A program made the position numbers and the translations under genes. The notes under the pieces are model-generated. The model saw only the letters and a program-made list of their open reading frames with translations. It made no database searches and was not told where the DNA came from. This document shows positions 53,046 through 61,332 of a stretch of 64,000 bases of DNA, piece by piece. The stretch's first letter is position 1, and each line of letters starts with the position of its first letter. This DNA is from Moraxella bovoculi 237 (GTDB lineage: Bacteria > Pseudomonadota > Gammaproteobacteria > Pseudomonadales > Moraxellaceae): NCBI RefSeq assembly GCF_000696305.2, contig NZ_AOMT01000005.1, positions 186,001 through 250,000 of the forward strand, written 5' to 3'.

Positions 53046-55358
53046 ATGATTATGTTCCAAAAAGTCGCTATCATCGGGCTTGGAATGATTGGTGCGAGCA
53101 TCATCAGTGCCATGCGCGATAGAGGGTTGTGCCATCATGTCATCGCTGCCGATCATAATCTTGATGGGCTGGATTTTGCCAAGCGTATCGGTCTGATTGA
53201 TGAGATCGGGGCGAGTGTGGCAGATGTGTGCCGTGATGATGTTGATTTGTATATCATTGCAGCACCAACCAAGGCAACCACGCAGATCATCAATGAGCTT
53301 GCTCATGCTAAGATGGCTGGACTGATCGCTGATGATGCCATCATCACGGATGTGGCAAGCACGAAAGGTAGTATCTACAAAGCAGTATTGGAAGCCTGTG
53401 AGAATGTGGGTCAGCCAACGGATTTTTTGAGCCTTGTGTTGTCGCATCCCATCGCAGGTGCGGAGAATTCAGGCGTCACTGCGCGTAACGCCAAATTATT
53501 CGTTGGACGACAGTTCATTATCTGTGATGATAATCCACCCACCGCCCAGAACTGCTTTATCCAAAAAATCAAAGCTCTGTGGGAAGCGATTGGGGCGAAT
53601 GTCATCATCATGACCAGCCAAAGACACGATGAGATCTTGGCTTATACGAGCCACCTACCACATTTATTATCCTTTAATCTGACTCATCAGCTTGCCAGCC
53701 ACGATGATAATTTGGACATCTTTAGGTATGCAGCGGGCGGTTTTAAGGATTTTAGCCGTATTTCGGCAAGTAGTCCTATCATGTGGCATGATATTTTTAT
53801 GGATAATAAGGATGCTTTGCTAAAGTCGCTTGATGATTACGAAAAAAACTTGCAGGATTTTCGCAAACTGATCGAGCAGGGCGATTCTGAAACATTGATA
53901 GCATGGTTGACCGCCGCTCGCCATGCACGCCGTCACTTTGGCCACATGCTTGCCCAAAGTCAAATCAGCCAAGCAGGTCAAAACAAACATAACGATTCAA
54001 CCATACAGGAAAATGACATGACAAGCCAGGCTTATCACATTCGCCCAAGTCGCCATATCAACGGAACAATCACGGTTACCGGCGATAAATCCATCTCTCA
54101 CCGTTCTATCATGCTGGGTTCATTGGCGGATGGGGTGACTCATGTCAGTGGATTCTTAGAGGGTGAAGATGCTTTGGCGACCTTGCAAGCCTTTAAGGAT
54201 ATGGGTGTAAAAATCGAGCGAGATGGTGATAAAGTTACCATCCATGGTGTCGGTGTGGATGGCCTAAATGCGCCGCAAGATGCGTTATACATGGGGAATT
54301 CTGGCACAAGTATGCGCCTGCTTGCAGGGATTCTGTCTGCACAGGCTTTTGATAGTGTGATGACAGGTGATGTCAGCCTATCAAAACGTCCGATGGAGCG
54401 TGTGGCGACACCCCTAAGAAGCATGGGTGCAGCGATTCAGACCACGGGAGAAAAAGGCACTGCACCAATCTCTATTACTGGTGGTCAAAAGCTGTCTGCC
54501 ATTGATTATACGCTACCTGTGGCATCTGCTCAGATTAAGTCTTGTCTAATCTTGGCCAGCCTATGGGCAAATGGCACGACCACCATTACAGAGCCAGAAG
54601 TCAGTCGTGACCATACAGAGCGCATGCTGAAAGCTTTTGGTTATCCAATCAAAAAAGACGGTAATTCAATTTCCATCACAGGCGGTGGCCGTCTGACAGC
54701 GACAGATATTGTCGTGCCTGCTGACATCTCTAGCGCTGCATTCTTTATGGTGCTTGGCGCAATTGGCGGTGGCAATGGTTTGACGATTCGCAAGGTAGGC
54801 ATGAACCCAACGCGTACGGGCGTAATCGATATTCTACGCCTAATGGGTGCTGATATCACCGTGTCTAATGAGACTGTGGTTGGCGGTGAGCCGATCGCTG
54901 ATATCACGGTTAAACCATCTGAACTAAAAGGCATTGATATCCCTGAATATCTGGTGCCACTTGCGATTGATGAATTTCCTGTGTTGTTCGTCGCTGCCAG
55001 CTGCGCGATCGGTACGACCAAGTTAACAGGAGCTAAAGAACTCCGAGTTAAAGAATCTGATCGCATTCAGGTCATGGCTGATGGTCTAAGCGCTCTAGGT
55101 ATTGACTGCACCGTACTGGATGATGGCATCATCATACAAGGCAAGGGTGAGCCGATGACTGGTGGCGAGCGCAATACAGTCTTTGGCGGTGGCGAGATCC
55201 AAAGTCATCACGATCATCGTATCGCCATGAGTTTTGCGGTGGCAAGCGTACGCGCATCGGACGATATTATCATCCAAGGAACAGAAACAGTAGCGACAAG
55301 TTTCCCGAATTTTGCTGAGCTTGCCAATGAAGTGGGTTTAAACATCGCGGTTAGCTAA
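53046..55358 (+). CDS. Prephenate dehydrogenase - EPSP synthase fusion
   Basis: A 770-residue fusion. Residues 1-310 or so are the TyrA part (AIIGLGMIGASIISAMRDRG NAD site; SHPIAGAENSG). Residues 325-770 are AroA (GDKSISHRSIMLGSLADG near 346, LYMGNSGTSMRLLAG, KESDRIQVMADGL). The tyrA-aroA fusion is known in Acinetobacter, Moraxella and Pseudomonas. It makes 4-hydroxyphenylpyruvate and EPSP, an entry and an exit of chorismate. The linker (residues 311-324) is polar. Inside the reading frame a ribosome site and ATG for a free AroA are retained. Confidence 0.95.
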   Translation: MIMFQKVAIIGLGMIGASIISAMRDRGLCHHVIAADHNLDGLDFAKRIGLIDEIGASVADVCRDDVDLYIIAAPTKATTQIINELAHAKMAGLIADDAIITDVASTKGSIYKAVLEACENVGQPTDFLSLVLSHPIAGAENSGVTARNAKLFVGRQFIICDDNPPTAQNCFIQKIKALWEAIGANVIIMTSQRHDEILAYTSHLPHLLSFNLTHQLASHDDNLDIFRYAAGGFKDFSRISASSPIMWHDIFMDNKDALLKSLDDYEKNLQDFRKLIEQGDSETLIAWLTAARHARRHFGHMLAQSQISQAGQNKHNDSTIQENDMTSQAYHIRPSRHINGTITVTGDKSISHRSIMLGSLADGVTHVSGFLEGEDALATLQAFKDMGVKIERDGDKVTIHGVGVDGLNAPQDALYMGNSGTSMRLLAGILSAQAFDSVMTGDVSLSKRPMERVATPLRSMGAAIQTTGEKGTAPISITGGQKLSAIDYTLPVASAQIKSCLILASLWANGTTTITEPEVSRDHTERMLKAFGYPIKKDGNSISITGGGRLTATDIVVPADISSAAFFMVLGAIGGGNGLTIRKVGMNPTRTGVIDILRLMGADITVSNETVVGGEPIADITVKPSELKGIDIPEYLVPLAIDEFPVLFVAASCAIGTTKLTGAKELRVKESDRIQVMADGLSALGIDCTVLDDGIIIQGKGEPMTGGERNTVFGGGEIQSHHDHRIAMSFAVASVRASDDIIIQGTETVATSFPNFAELANEVGLNIAVS
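54007..54020 (+). promoter_or_regulatory. Internal ribosome site and ATG for the AroA part
   Basis: AGGA at 54007-54010, a 7-base spacer, then ATG at 54018-54020 in frame. Translation from here would give AroA alone (MTSQAYHIRPSRHINGT...), the same N-terminus as stand-alone AroA enzymes. Confidence 0.5.
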
Positions 55359-56245
55359 TGGCAAATACAGGCATTCAAGCCACCCCAAAAGGGCTAATGA
55401 CGGCTCTTTTGGCGTTTTTGATGTGGGGTAATTTTCCCTTTTATTTTAAGCTGTTGGACGGTTATCATGCTGTTGAAGTCATCGTTCATCGGGTGGTGTG
55501 GACGTTTGTGGTTTTAAACCTTGTTGTCATCATCGGCAAACGGACGGCTTGGCTTAGCCAAATTCGCCAAAATCCCAAATGGCTAGTCTTGACCTTTGTG
55601 TCGGCTCTCTTGATTGGCACAAACTGGCTAACCTATGTGTGGGCGGTGGCAAATGATAGGGTGCTTGAAGCAAGTCTTGGCTATTTTATCAATCCCTTAA
55701 TGGGCGTGGGGCTGTCGCTTGTCATCTTTAAAGAACGCTTGCGACTTTTATAAAAAATCGCTGTCGCCCTTGCCGTGCTTGCCGTTGGCATTCAGGTGGT
55801 GCTGTTTGGCGGTGTTCCGTGGGTAAGCTTACTGCTTGCGCTGTCCTTTGTCTTTTATGGGGTTTTGCAACGCCAAACGCCTTTTAATGCCATTGACGGC
55901 TTATTTATTGAGACGGCTTTATTATTGCCTTTATGTCTGATTTGGCTTGTTGGTGCAAGTGTTGTCAGCTCCGATGTGGCATTTTGGCTATCAAGCAGTG
56001 TTTGGCTGCTTGCTTTGGCAGGTCCAATTACGCTAATTCCACTGTTATTGTATAATCAATCAACCAAACTCGTGAGTTTTAACACCTTGTCATTTTTGGG
56101 TTATTTAACACCCAGTATTGTCTTTATCATTGCGGTGTTTTATTATTATGAGCCGATTGATGTCAAGCGCTTGGCTATCTTTGGTTTGATTTGGCTTGGA
56201 CTGTTGATATTTAGCGTGGACATGGTTAGATATAGAAAATCTTAA
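55358..56245 (+). pseudogene. rarD: RarD-type EamA transporter split by an in-frame TAA
   Basis: One frame of 296 codons, matching RarD end to end (ASLGYFINPLMGVGLSLVIF, LLYNQSTKLVSFNTLSFLGY), is cut by TAA at 55751-55753. E. coli RarD has Gln at the equivalent place (...RMQW...), so CAA to TAA is the likely change. The two pieces would be 131 and about 164 residues, neither a complete ten-helix transporter. It begins on the last base of the aroA stop (shared A), so it was co-translated with tyrA-aroA. A sequencing error or suppression cannot be ruled out. No GATC in the gene. Confidence 0.85.
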
Positions 56246-56261
56246 ATTAATTAAAGGAAAT

Positions 56262-56618
56262 GTGATGAGCGACATTGTCTTTGTGCAGGGATTAAAAATT
56301 GATACAGTGGTTGGTGTGTACGATTGGGAGCAGGCCATTAAGCAAAGCCTAATCATCGACGCCAAAATCAGCTGTGACATCAGCCAAGCGGCTGCCACAG
56401 ATGACGTCGTGCATGCTGTTAATTATAAAACCGTTTGCGAAGACATCGAGCGCATTTGCCATGAGATGAAGGCAAAGCTATTGGAATCATTGGCGGAGAG
56501 TATCTGTCGCCATATCCTAGATCATTACCCTTGTCACAGCATTACACTCACCATCCATAAGCCCAATGCCATCAAGCAAGCCAATAGTGTTGGTGTTAGC
56601 ATTACGCGTAACAAATAA
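56262..56618 (+). CDS. folB: Dihydroneopterin aldolase
   Basis: A 118-residue enzyme of folate synthesis that makes 6-hydroxymethyldihydropterin. It has the FolB segments VQGLKIDTVVGVYDWE, AVNYKTVCEDI and the catalytic Lys/Glu region in TLTIHKPNAIKQA. It follows rarD by 16 bases and precedes folK by 5 bases, giving two consecutive folate steps. GATC appears once, as normal. Confidence 0.95.
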   Translation: MMSDIVFVQGLKIDTVVGVYDWEQAIKQSLIIDAKISCDISQAAATDDVVHAVNYKTVCEDIERICHEMKAKLLESLAESICRHILDHYPCHSITLTIHKPNAIKQANSVGVSITRNK

Positions 56619-56623
56619 TCACC

Positions 56624-57055
56624 ATGGATAATACTATGGGTGACTTAAGTGATGAATTGATGGTGCGACGCCTTGTGATTGCACTTGGCAGTAATGCTGA
56701 TAGTGAGCATGCCTTTAGCATCGCCAAAGCTGAGCTTATAAAGCTGGGCAATGTTCGACACTCATCAATGGTCATCGGTCGGGACTTTACAGGCAGAACA
56801 CAGGCCATCTATTATAACGCTTGCGTGTACCTTAAACTGGATAAGCCTTGCTTGATGAGTGTTATCTATCATAAATTAAAAACCATTGAAAGGCTGTGCG
56901 GGCGTACAGATGATCGAAACGCCGTACCCATGGATTTAGATGTCTTGGCGGTGTCTGATGGTCATGGGTGGCGCATTAGCAAAAAAAGACTGCCGTTTAA
57001 GGCGCATGAAAGGGCAGGCTTATCAGAAGTGGCGGTTTTTTTATTGGCGTACTAA
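56624..57055 (+). CDS. folK: HPPK (2-amino-4-hydroxy-6-hydroxymethyldihydropteridine diphosphokinase)
   Basis: A 143-residue pyrophosphokinase. LVIALGSN near the N-terminus and RTDDRNAVPMDLDVLAV (which carries the Mg-binding DxD) match HPPK. The length is slightly short of the usual 155-165. Its product feeds dihydropteroate synthase. The stop codon ends one base before the target duplication of the IS element, so the insertion spared the gene but separated it from its terminator. Confidence 0.88.
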   Translation: MDNTMGDLSDELMVRRLVIALGSNADSEHAFSIAKAELIKLGNVRHSSMVIGRDFTGRTQAIYYNACVYLKLDKPCLMSVIYHKLKTIERLCGRTDDRNAVPMDLDVLAVSDGHGWRISKKRLPFKAHERAGLSEVAVFLLAY

Positions 57056-57063
57056 AAAATTAT

Positions 57064-57774
57064 GAGGCTGTACTAGAATAACTCTCATGTTATACTAGTT
57101 TTATGAAGATAACCCATTGTAAACTAAGTAAGAAAGTACAAAAAGACTGCTTGAATTTTTTGTACTTGAAGTTACTGCTCGCTCGGCAGCTGATTTGCTA
57201 CAAATACACTCAAATTCATCAGCGCTATTCTATCACAAAATCAGACTTGTGATAGAATACCATCTTAATCTTGAGGCTAAAGAATTGTTTGATGGCGAAA
57301 TAGAGCTTGATGAAAGCTATTTTAGCGGCATTCGCAAAGGCAAGCGTGGTCGTGGAGCTGGTGGTAAAACAGCTGTCTTTAGTCTTTTAAAACGCAGCGG
57401 TAAAGTCTTTGTGCTTGTGGTTAAAGACACCAAGACTAACACACTAATGCCCATTATCGTCGGTAAAATCAAACCTGACAGCATTGTCTATACTGATAGC
57501 TATAAAAGCTACAATGCGCTTGATGTAAGTGATTTTAAGTATTTTAGAATTAACCATTCCAAAGAATTTGCCAAAGACCACAATCACATCAACGGCATTG
57601 AGAATTTCTGGTCACAAGCCAAGCGTGTTTTAAGAAACTACAATGGCATTGACAAAAAACATTTTCACTTGCTTATTAAGGAAGGTGAATTTAGATTTAA
57701 CTATGGCACACCCTTTAATCAACTTAAAGTGCTGGGAAAATGGTGTGGGGTTTAGGCTAATCTAGTACAGCCCC
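57064..57774. mobile_element. IS1595-family (IS1016-like) insertion sequence with 8-bp target duplication
   Basis: A 711-base element. The ends are inverted: GAGGCTGTACTAGA at the left and the complement of TCTAGTACAGCCCC at the right (13 of 14 match). It is flanked by a perfect 8-base direct repeat AAAATTAT (57056-57063 and 57775-57782), as expected for IS1595-family transposition. It carries one transposase gene, damaged near its start. It sits immediately after folK and before the terminator hairpin. Confidence 0.93.
57103..57755 (+). pseudogene. IS1595/IS1016-type transposase, frameshifted near the 5' end
   Basis: The usual start MKITHCKLSKKVQ is intact (ATG 57103), but after KVQK the frame must move by one base to continue as LLEFFVLEVTARSAADLLQI (normal family text). 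A five-A run at 57140-57144 is the break; one lost A explains it. From about 57147 the remainder reads intact to 57755: ELDESYF, GKTAVFSLLKR, VYTDSYKSYNALD and HINGIENFWSQAKR, which contains the DDE/N-type acidic residues. An ORF starting at TTG 57195 is open but would lack the N-terminal DNA-binding part. Loss of function is likely, unless ribosomal slippage restores the frame. Confidence 0.82.
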
Positions 57775-57791
57775 AAAATTATTTAAGCGCG

Positions 57792-57826
57792 AAAAAGCGG
57801 ATAAAAATTTTATCCGCTTTTTGCTT
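57792..57826. terminator. Terminator after lpxL (formerly also behind folK)
   Basis: A near-perfect 15-base stem, AAAAAGCGGATAAAA with TTTTATCCGCTTTTT. It is usable in both directions, but the IS now lies between it and folK. Confidence 0.9.
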
Positions 57827-58893
57827 TATTGATAATAATCCGTCCCGTCCGCCTGTGTTTTAAACCGCCGATGAAACCACATCCATTGGGTAAGGTCTTT
57901 TTTAATGTTATTTTCTATCATATCATTAATACGCTGTGCGTCCGCCACTTCATCATCGCTAGGATAATTTTCAATGACAGGCGATAGGCTAATATGATAA
58001 TGCGGACGTTTGCCTTTGGGGATATTATCAGGCGTTTGGCGAATCATGTCAAAGGCAATAAATACAGGCGGATTTTTTTTATTCATGCTGGCAAATCGCC
58101 TTTGGGCGGTAATGGTTGCAGACGGCACACCAAAAAATGTCGCCATAACCCCATGCTCTAAGCCAAAATCTTGGTCAGGGCTATACCATATCACTTTGCC
58201 GTCTTTAATCCGACTAATGAGTTTTTTCATATCACGGCTGTTGATTTGTTCGTCAAAAATATGACGGCGACCATTATAAATAAACCATTCCAAAAGTGGG
58301 TTGTTTTGTTTGCGGTACATACAATCGGCAGGGAAAAACTGCGTACATAACCGCCCACCCAAATCTAATGTGGTAAAATGCCCACCCAATAATATCACAG
58401 CTTTATTTTCTTTTTGGGCGGTGATTAAATGCTGCAATCCTGAAATGCTAAATGTGCGTTTAAAGACATTGGGGCGGAACCATGCGTTTAACGTCTCAAA
58501 AATACCAATGCCTTGATTGACAAAAACTTGTTTGGCGATTAGCACTTTTTCATCATCAGATTTATCAGGGAACGCCAAAGTCAGATTGGTGAGCGTATCT
58601 TTGACCCGTCTTTTTATTAACATATACGCCAATTCGCCAATTTTTCTGCCAAGCCAAAACTGCATACGCAAAGGCAAATAAATAAGCGGTAAAAATATCA
58701 TTAACGCAAACCAAATTCCCCAATATTTTGGTAATAAAAATTCCCATTGGAATACAGCTTTATCCACCACGTTTGTTTGCTTGTGCGTGGCGGTCAAATC
58801 GGGCATTTTTTTAATGTCAATTTGTGGGTTATTTGATTGTGGGGCTTGGTTATCGGTGTGGCAATTACCCCCACAACAGTTTTTGTTGCTCAT
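57826..58893 (-). CDS. Lipid A biosynthesis acyltransferase (LpxL/HtrB family)
   Basis: A 355-residue late acyltransferase. An N-terminal cytosolic segment and a transmembrane helix (WGIWFALMIFLPLIYLPLR, about residue 58) come before the catalytic domain with the HxxxxD motif GGHFTTLDLGG near residue 170 and DGKVIWYSPDQDFG. It transfers a secondary acyl chain to Kdo2-lipid IVA at the inner membrane. Unusually, the first 12 residues hold CCGGNC plus a His, giving a metal-ligand-like cluster, before the membrane anchor. An internal Met (residue 30) could start a shorter form without it. LpxL or LpxM cannot be told apart by eye. Confidence 0.9.
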   Translation of the reverse strand: MSNKNCCGGNCHTDNQAPQSNNPQIDIKKMPDLTATHKQTNVVDKAVFQWEFLLPKYWGIWFALMIFLPLIYLPLRMQFWLGRKIGELAYMLIKRRVKDTLTNLTLAFPDKSDDEKVLIAKQVFVNQGIGIFETLNAWFRPNVFKRTFSISGLQHLITAQKENKAVILLGGHFTTLDLGGRLCTQFFPADCMYRKQNNPLLEWFIYNGRRHIFDEQINSRDMKKLISRIKDGKVIWYSPDQDFGLEHGVMATFFGVPSATITAQRRFASMNKKNPPVFIAFDMIRQTPDNIPKGKRPHYHISLSPVIENYPSDDEVADAQRINDMIENNIKKDLTQWMWFHRRFKTQADGTDYYQ

Positions 58894-58909
58894 TGTTTTT
58901 TGCCTATGT

Positions 58910-60853
58910 TTATTTTACCAAATTTTCCAATTCGTCCCAACGCTCCAACTTCTCCATTAAAATCTCATCAATCTCCCCAAGCCGTTCGCTATATTGGGTC
59001 GCCAATGCCAAATCGCTAACGAATAGCGAACCGTCCGCCAGTTTGTCATTTAGCTCGCTTTGCTCGTTTTCAAGTTCGGCAATTTCATTGGGCAGGCTTT
59101 CTAATTCACGTTGTTCCTTATAGGAGAGTTTGCGTTTTTGCTCAGGCTTGGACGTGTCGGATTTTGGTTTGTCGGCTTTGATTGTTTCTGATTTTTCAAC
59201 TTTATCTGCTTTGGGCTTGGTTGGTTCACTCCGTGCTTTTTGGGTGAGATAATCTTGATAACCGCCCACATATTCGTCAATCACGCCATGACCGTCCTTG
59301 TCCGTGCCAAATACCCACGTTTGTGTTACCACGTTGTCCATAAAGGTGCGGTCGTGGCTGATGAGTAAAATCGTACCGTCAAATCCTGCAACAAACTCTT
59401 CCAAAAGCTCCAAAGTTGCCATGTCAAGGTCGTTGGTCGGCTCATCAAGCACCAAGACATTGGCAGGTTTTAGCAAGTTTTTGGCGAGCAATACACGGGC
59501 TTTTTCGCCCCCTGATAGAGCCTTGACAGGCGTTCTGGCACGGTTTGGCGTGAACAAGAAGTCCTGTAAATACCCCAAGATGTGCGTGCGTCTTCCGCCC
59601 ACGTCCACATAGTCTGAGCCTTCGGAGACGTTTTCGGCAACGGATTTATCAAAGTCTAATTGGTCTTTTAATTGGTCAAAAAAGGCGATATTTAGGTTCG
59701 TACCAAGCTTGACTGTACCGCTCACTTTGGCAGAGTCATCAAGCCCAAGCACGGTGCGGATTAGGGTCGTTTTGCCCACGCCATTATTGCCGATGATGCC
59801 AACTTTATCGCCACGCATGAGCAGGGTTGAGAAGTTTTTGACCAGTATTTTGCCGTCATATTGCAGGCTTAAGTCCTTGACTTCACACACGATTTTTCCT
59901 GATTTTTCGGATACGTTTTGGGTGAGTGAGACGCTCCCCACCACATCACGACGCTGCTTTCGCTCTTCACGAAGTGCCTTTAACGCACGCACACGCCCTT
60001 CGTTGCGAGTACGCCTTGCCTTAATGCCTTGGCGAATCCAGACTTCTTCTTGGGCAAGTTTTTTGTCAAATTCTTCAAAGGATTTGGCTTCGCTGGCAAG
60101 CTCCAATTCCTTTAATTCTTGATAACGAGCATAGCCCTTAACCCCTTGCGTTACGTCATAAGTGGAGAGTTTACCCCTATCCAATTCCACAATGCGAGTG
60201 GCAAGATTGTCCACAAATTTGCGGTCGTGCGTGATAAACAGCACGGTTAAATTTTGCCCGAGCAGGTAGTTTTCCAGCCAATCAATACTCTCCACGTCCA
60301 AATGGTTGGTCGGCTCATCAAGTAGCAACACATCAGGCTTAACCACCAACGCCCGAGCGAGCAGGACACGGCGTTTTCGTCCGCCTGATAAGTCGGCAAG
60401 GCGATCTGTGGGATTTAGCCCCATGTTGTCAAGCAAGGTGCGGGCACCTCGCTCCAATTCCCAGCCGTGCAAAGCATCAATCTCATGTTGCACGTCCGTC
60501 ATACGCTCGCAGGCGGTCATGTCGCCCGCTGTGCATTTGTCCGATAGGTCGTGGTATTGGCGAAGCAGGGTTGCCACTTTTTCATCGCCATTCATGACAA
60601 TGTCAAGCAAGGTACCGTCATCGCTTGGTACGTCTTGGGCGAGCATGGCAATCTTAACACCGTCTGCGATGATAATCTCGCCGTCATCAGGGGCTTGCGT
60701 GCCGTCAATGAGCTTAAAAAGCGTGGATTTGCCTTCGCCATTTCGTCCGATGAGACACACCCGCTCGCCTTTATCAAGGCTAAAATTGACATGGTCTAAG
60801 ACAGGAGCAACGCCAAAGGCAAGGGAGATATTTTTTAGATGAATGAGTGCCAT
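58910..60853 (-). CDS. uup: ABC-F ATPase Uup
   Basis: A 647-residue ABC-F protein with two ABC cassettes: Walker A GRNGEGKST (about residue 36) and GNNGVGKTT (about 355), signatures LSGGRKRR and LSGGEKAR, and a linker of the P-site (ABC-F) type. The C-terminal 80 residues are charged and coiled-coil-like (LSYKEQRELESLPNEI), as in Uup, which binds branched DNA or ribosomes. It is cytosolic and does not transport. lpxL follows 16 bases later. Confidence 0.95.
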   Translation of the reverse strand: MALIHLKNISLAFGVAPVLDHVNFSLDKGERVCLIGRNGEGKSTLFKLIDGTQAPDDGEIIIADGVKIAMLAQDVPSDDGTLLDIVMNGDEKVATLLRQYHDLSDKCTAGDMTACERMTDVQHEIDALHGWELERGARTLLDNMGLNPTDRLADLSGGRKRRVLLARALVVKPDVLLLDEPTNHLDVESIDWLENYLLGQNLTVLFITHDRKFVDNLATRIVELDRGKLSTYDVTQGVKGYARYQELKELELASEAKSFEEFDKKLAQEEVWIRQGIKARRTRNEGRVRALKALREERKQRRDVVGSVSLTQNVSEKSGKIVCEVKDLSLQYDGKILVKNFSTLLMRGDKVGIIGNNGVGKTTLIRTVLGLDDSAKVSGTVKLGTNLNIAFFDQLKDQLDFDKSVAENVSEGSDYVDVGGRRTHILGYLQDFLFTPNRARTPVKALSGGEKARVLLAKNLLKPANVLVLDEPTNDLDMATLELLEEFVAGFDGTILLISHDRTFMDNVVTQTWVFGTDKDGHGVIDEYVGGYQDYLTQKARSEPTKPKADKVEKSETIKADKPKSDTSKPEQKRKLSYKEQRELESLPNEIAELENEQSELNDKLADGSLFVSDLALATQYSERLGEIDEILMEKLERWDELENLVK

Positions 60854-60931
60854 AATTTATTTTCAATACGGATTTTCAATGATAAAATAGGTCAATTATA
60901 GCAAATTTTACACTTTAGAGGGGAAAATAAA

Positions 60932-61147
60932 ATGAGCGATACTCATGCTGATATTACTGATTTGCAGATCAAAATCGCCTATCTTGAAAATACGGTAGAT
61001 ACGCTAAATGATGTCATCGCCCAACAAGATAAAGCATTAAAAGATTTGCAAGATCAGTTAAAGTTATTGTATAAATTCTTAGAAAGTCGTGATGATGACG
61101 GTATTGCTCCGTTTGATTTATTGGCAGACAGACCACCACATTATTAA
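60932..61147 (+). CDS. slyX: SlyX-family protein
   Basis: 71 residues, a coiled-coil heptad protein (LQIKIAYLENTVDTLNDVIA) matching SlyX, found in most gammaproteobacteria. The function is not settled. It has a good GAGGGGAAAA ribosome site. Divergent from uup, 79 bases apart. Confidence 0.92.
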   Translation: MSDTHADITDLQIKIAYLENTVDTLNDVIAQQDKALKDLQDQLKLLYKFLESRDDDGIAPFDLLADRPPHY

Positions 61148-61332
61148 GAAAATTGCCGATAAATAAAATACAAATTGCAATGAAATTACCTAAGTTTATC
61201 CCTTGTATTGCGGTAAAATTTGTTTTAATATGTACAAACGCAAGTTGTTACACTTTATGTCTAGGATGATGTCTTGCGTATCAACGGGTTGGTGAATAAA
61301 ACCCACAACAAGGACAAACTTGGAGAATGACG

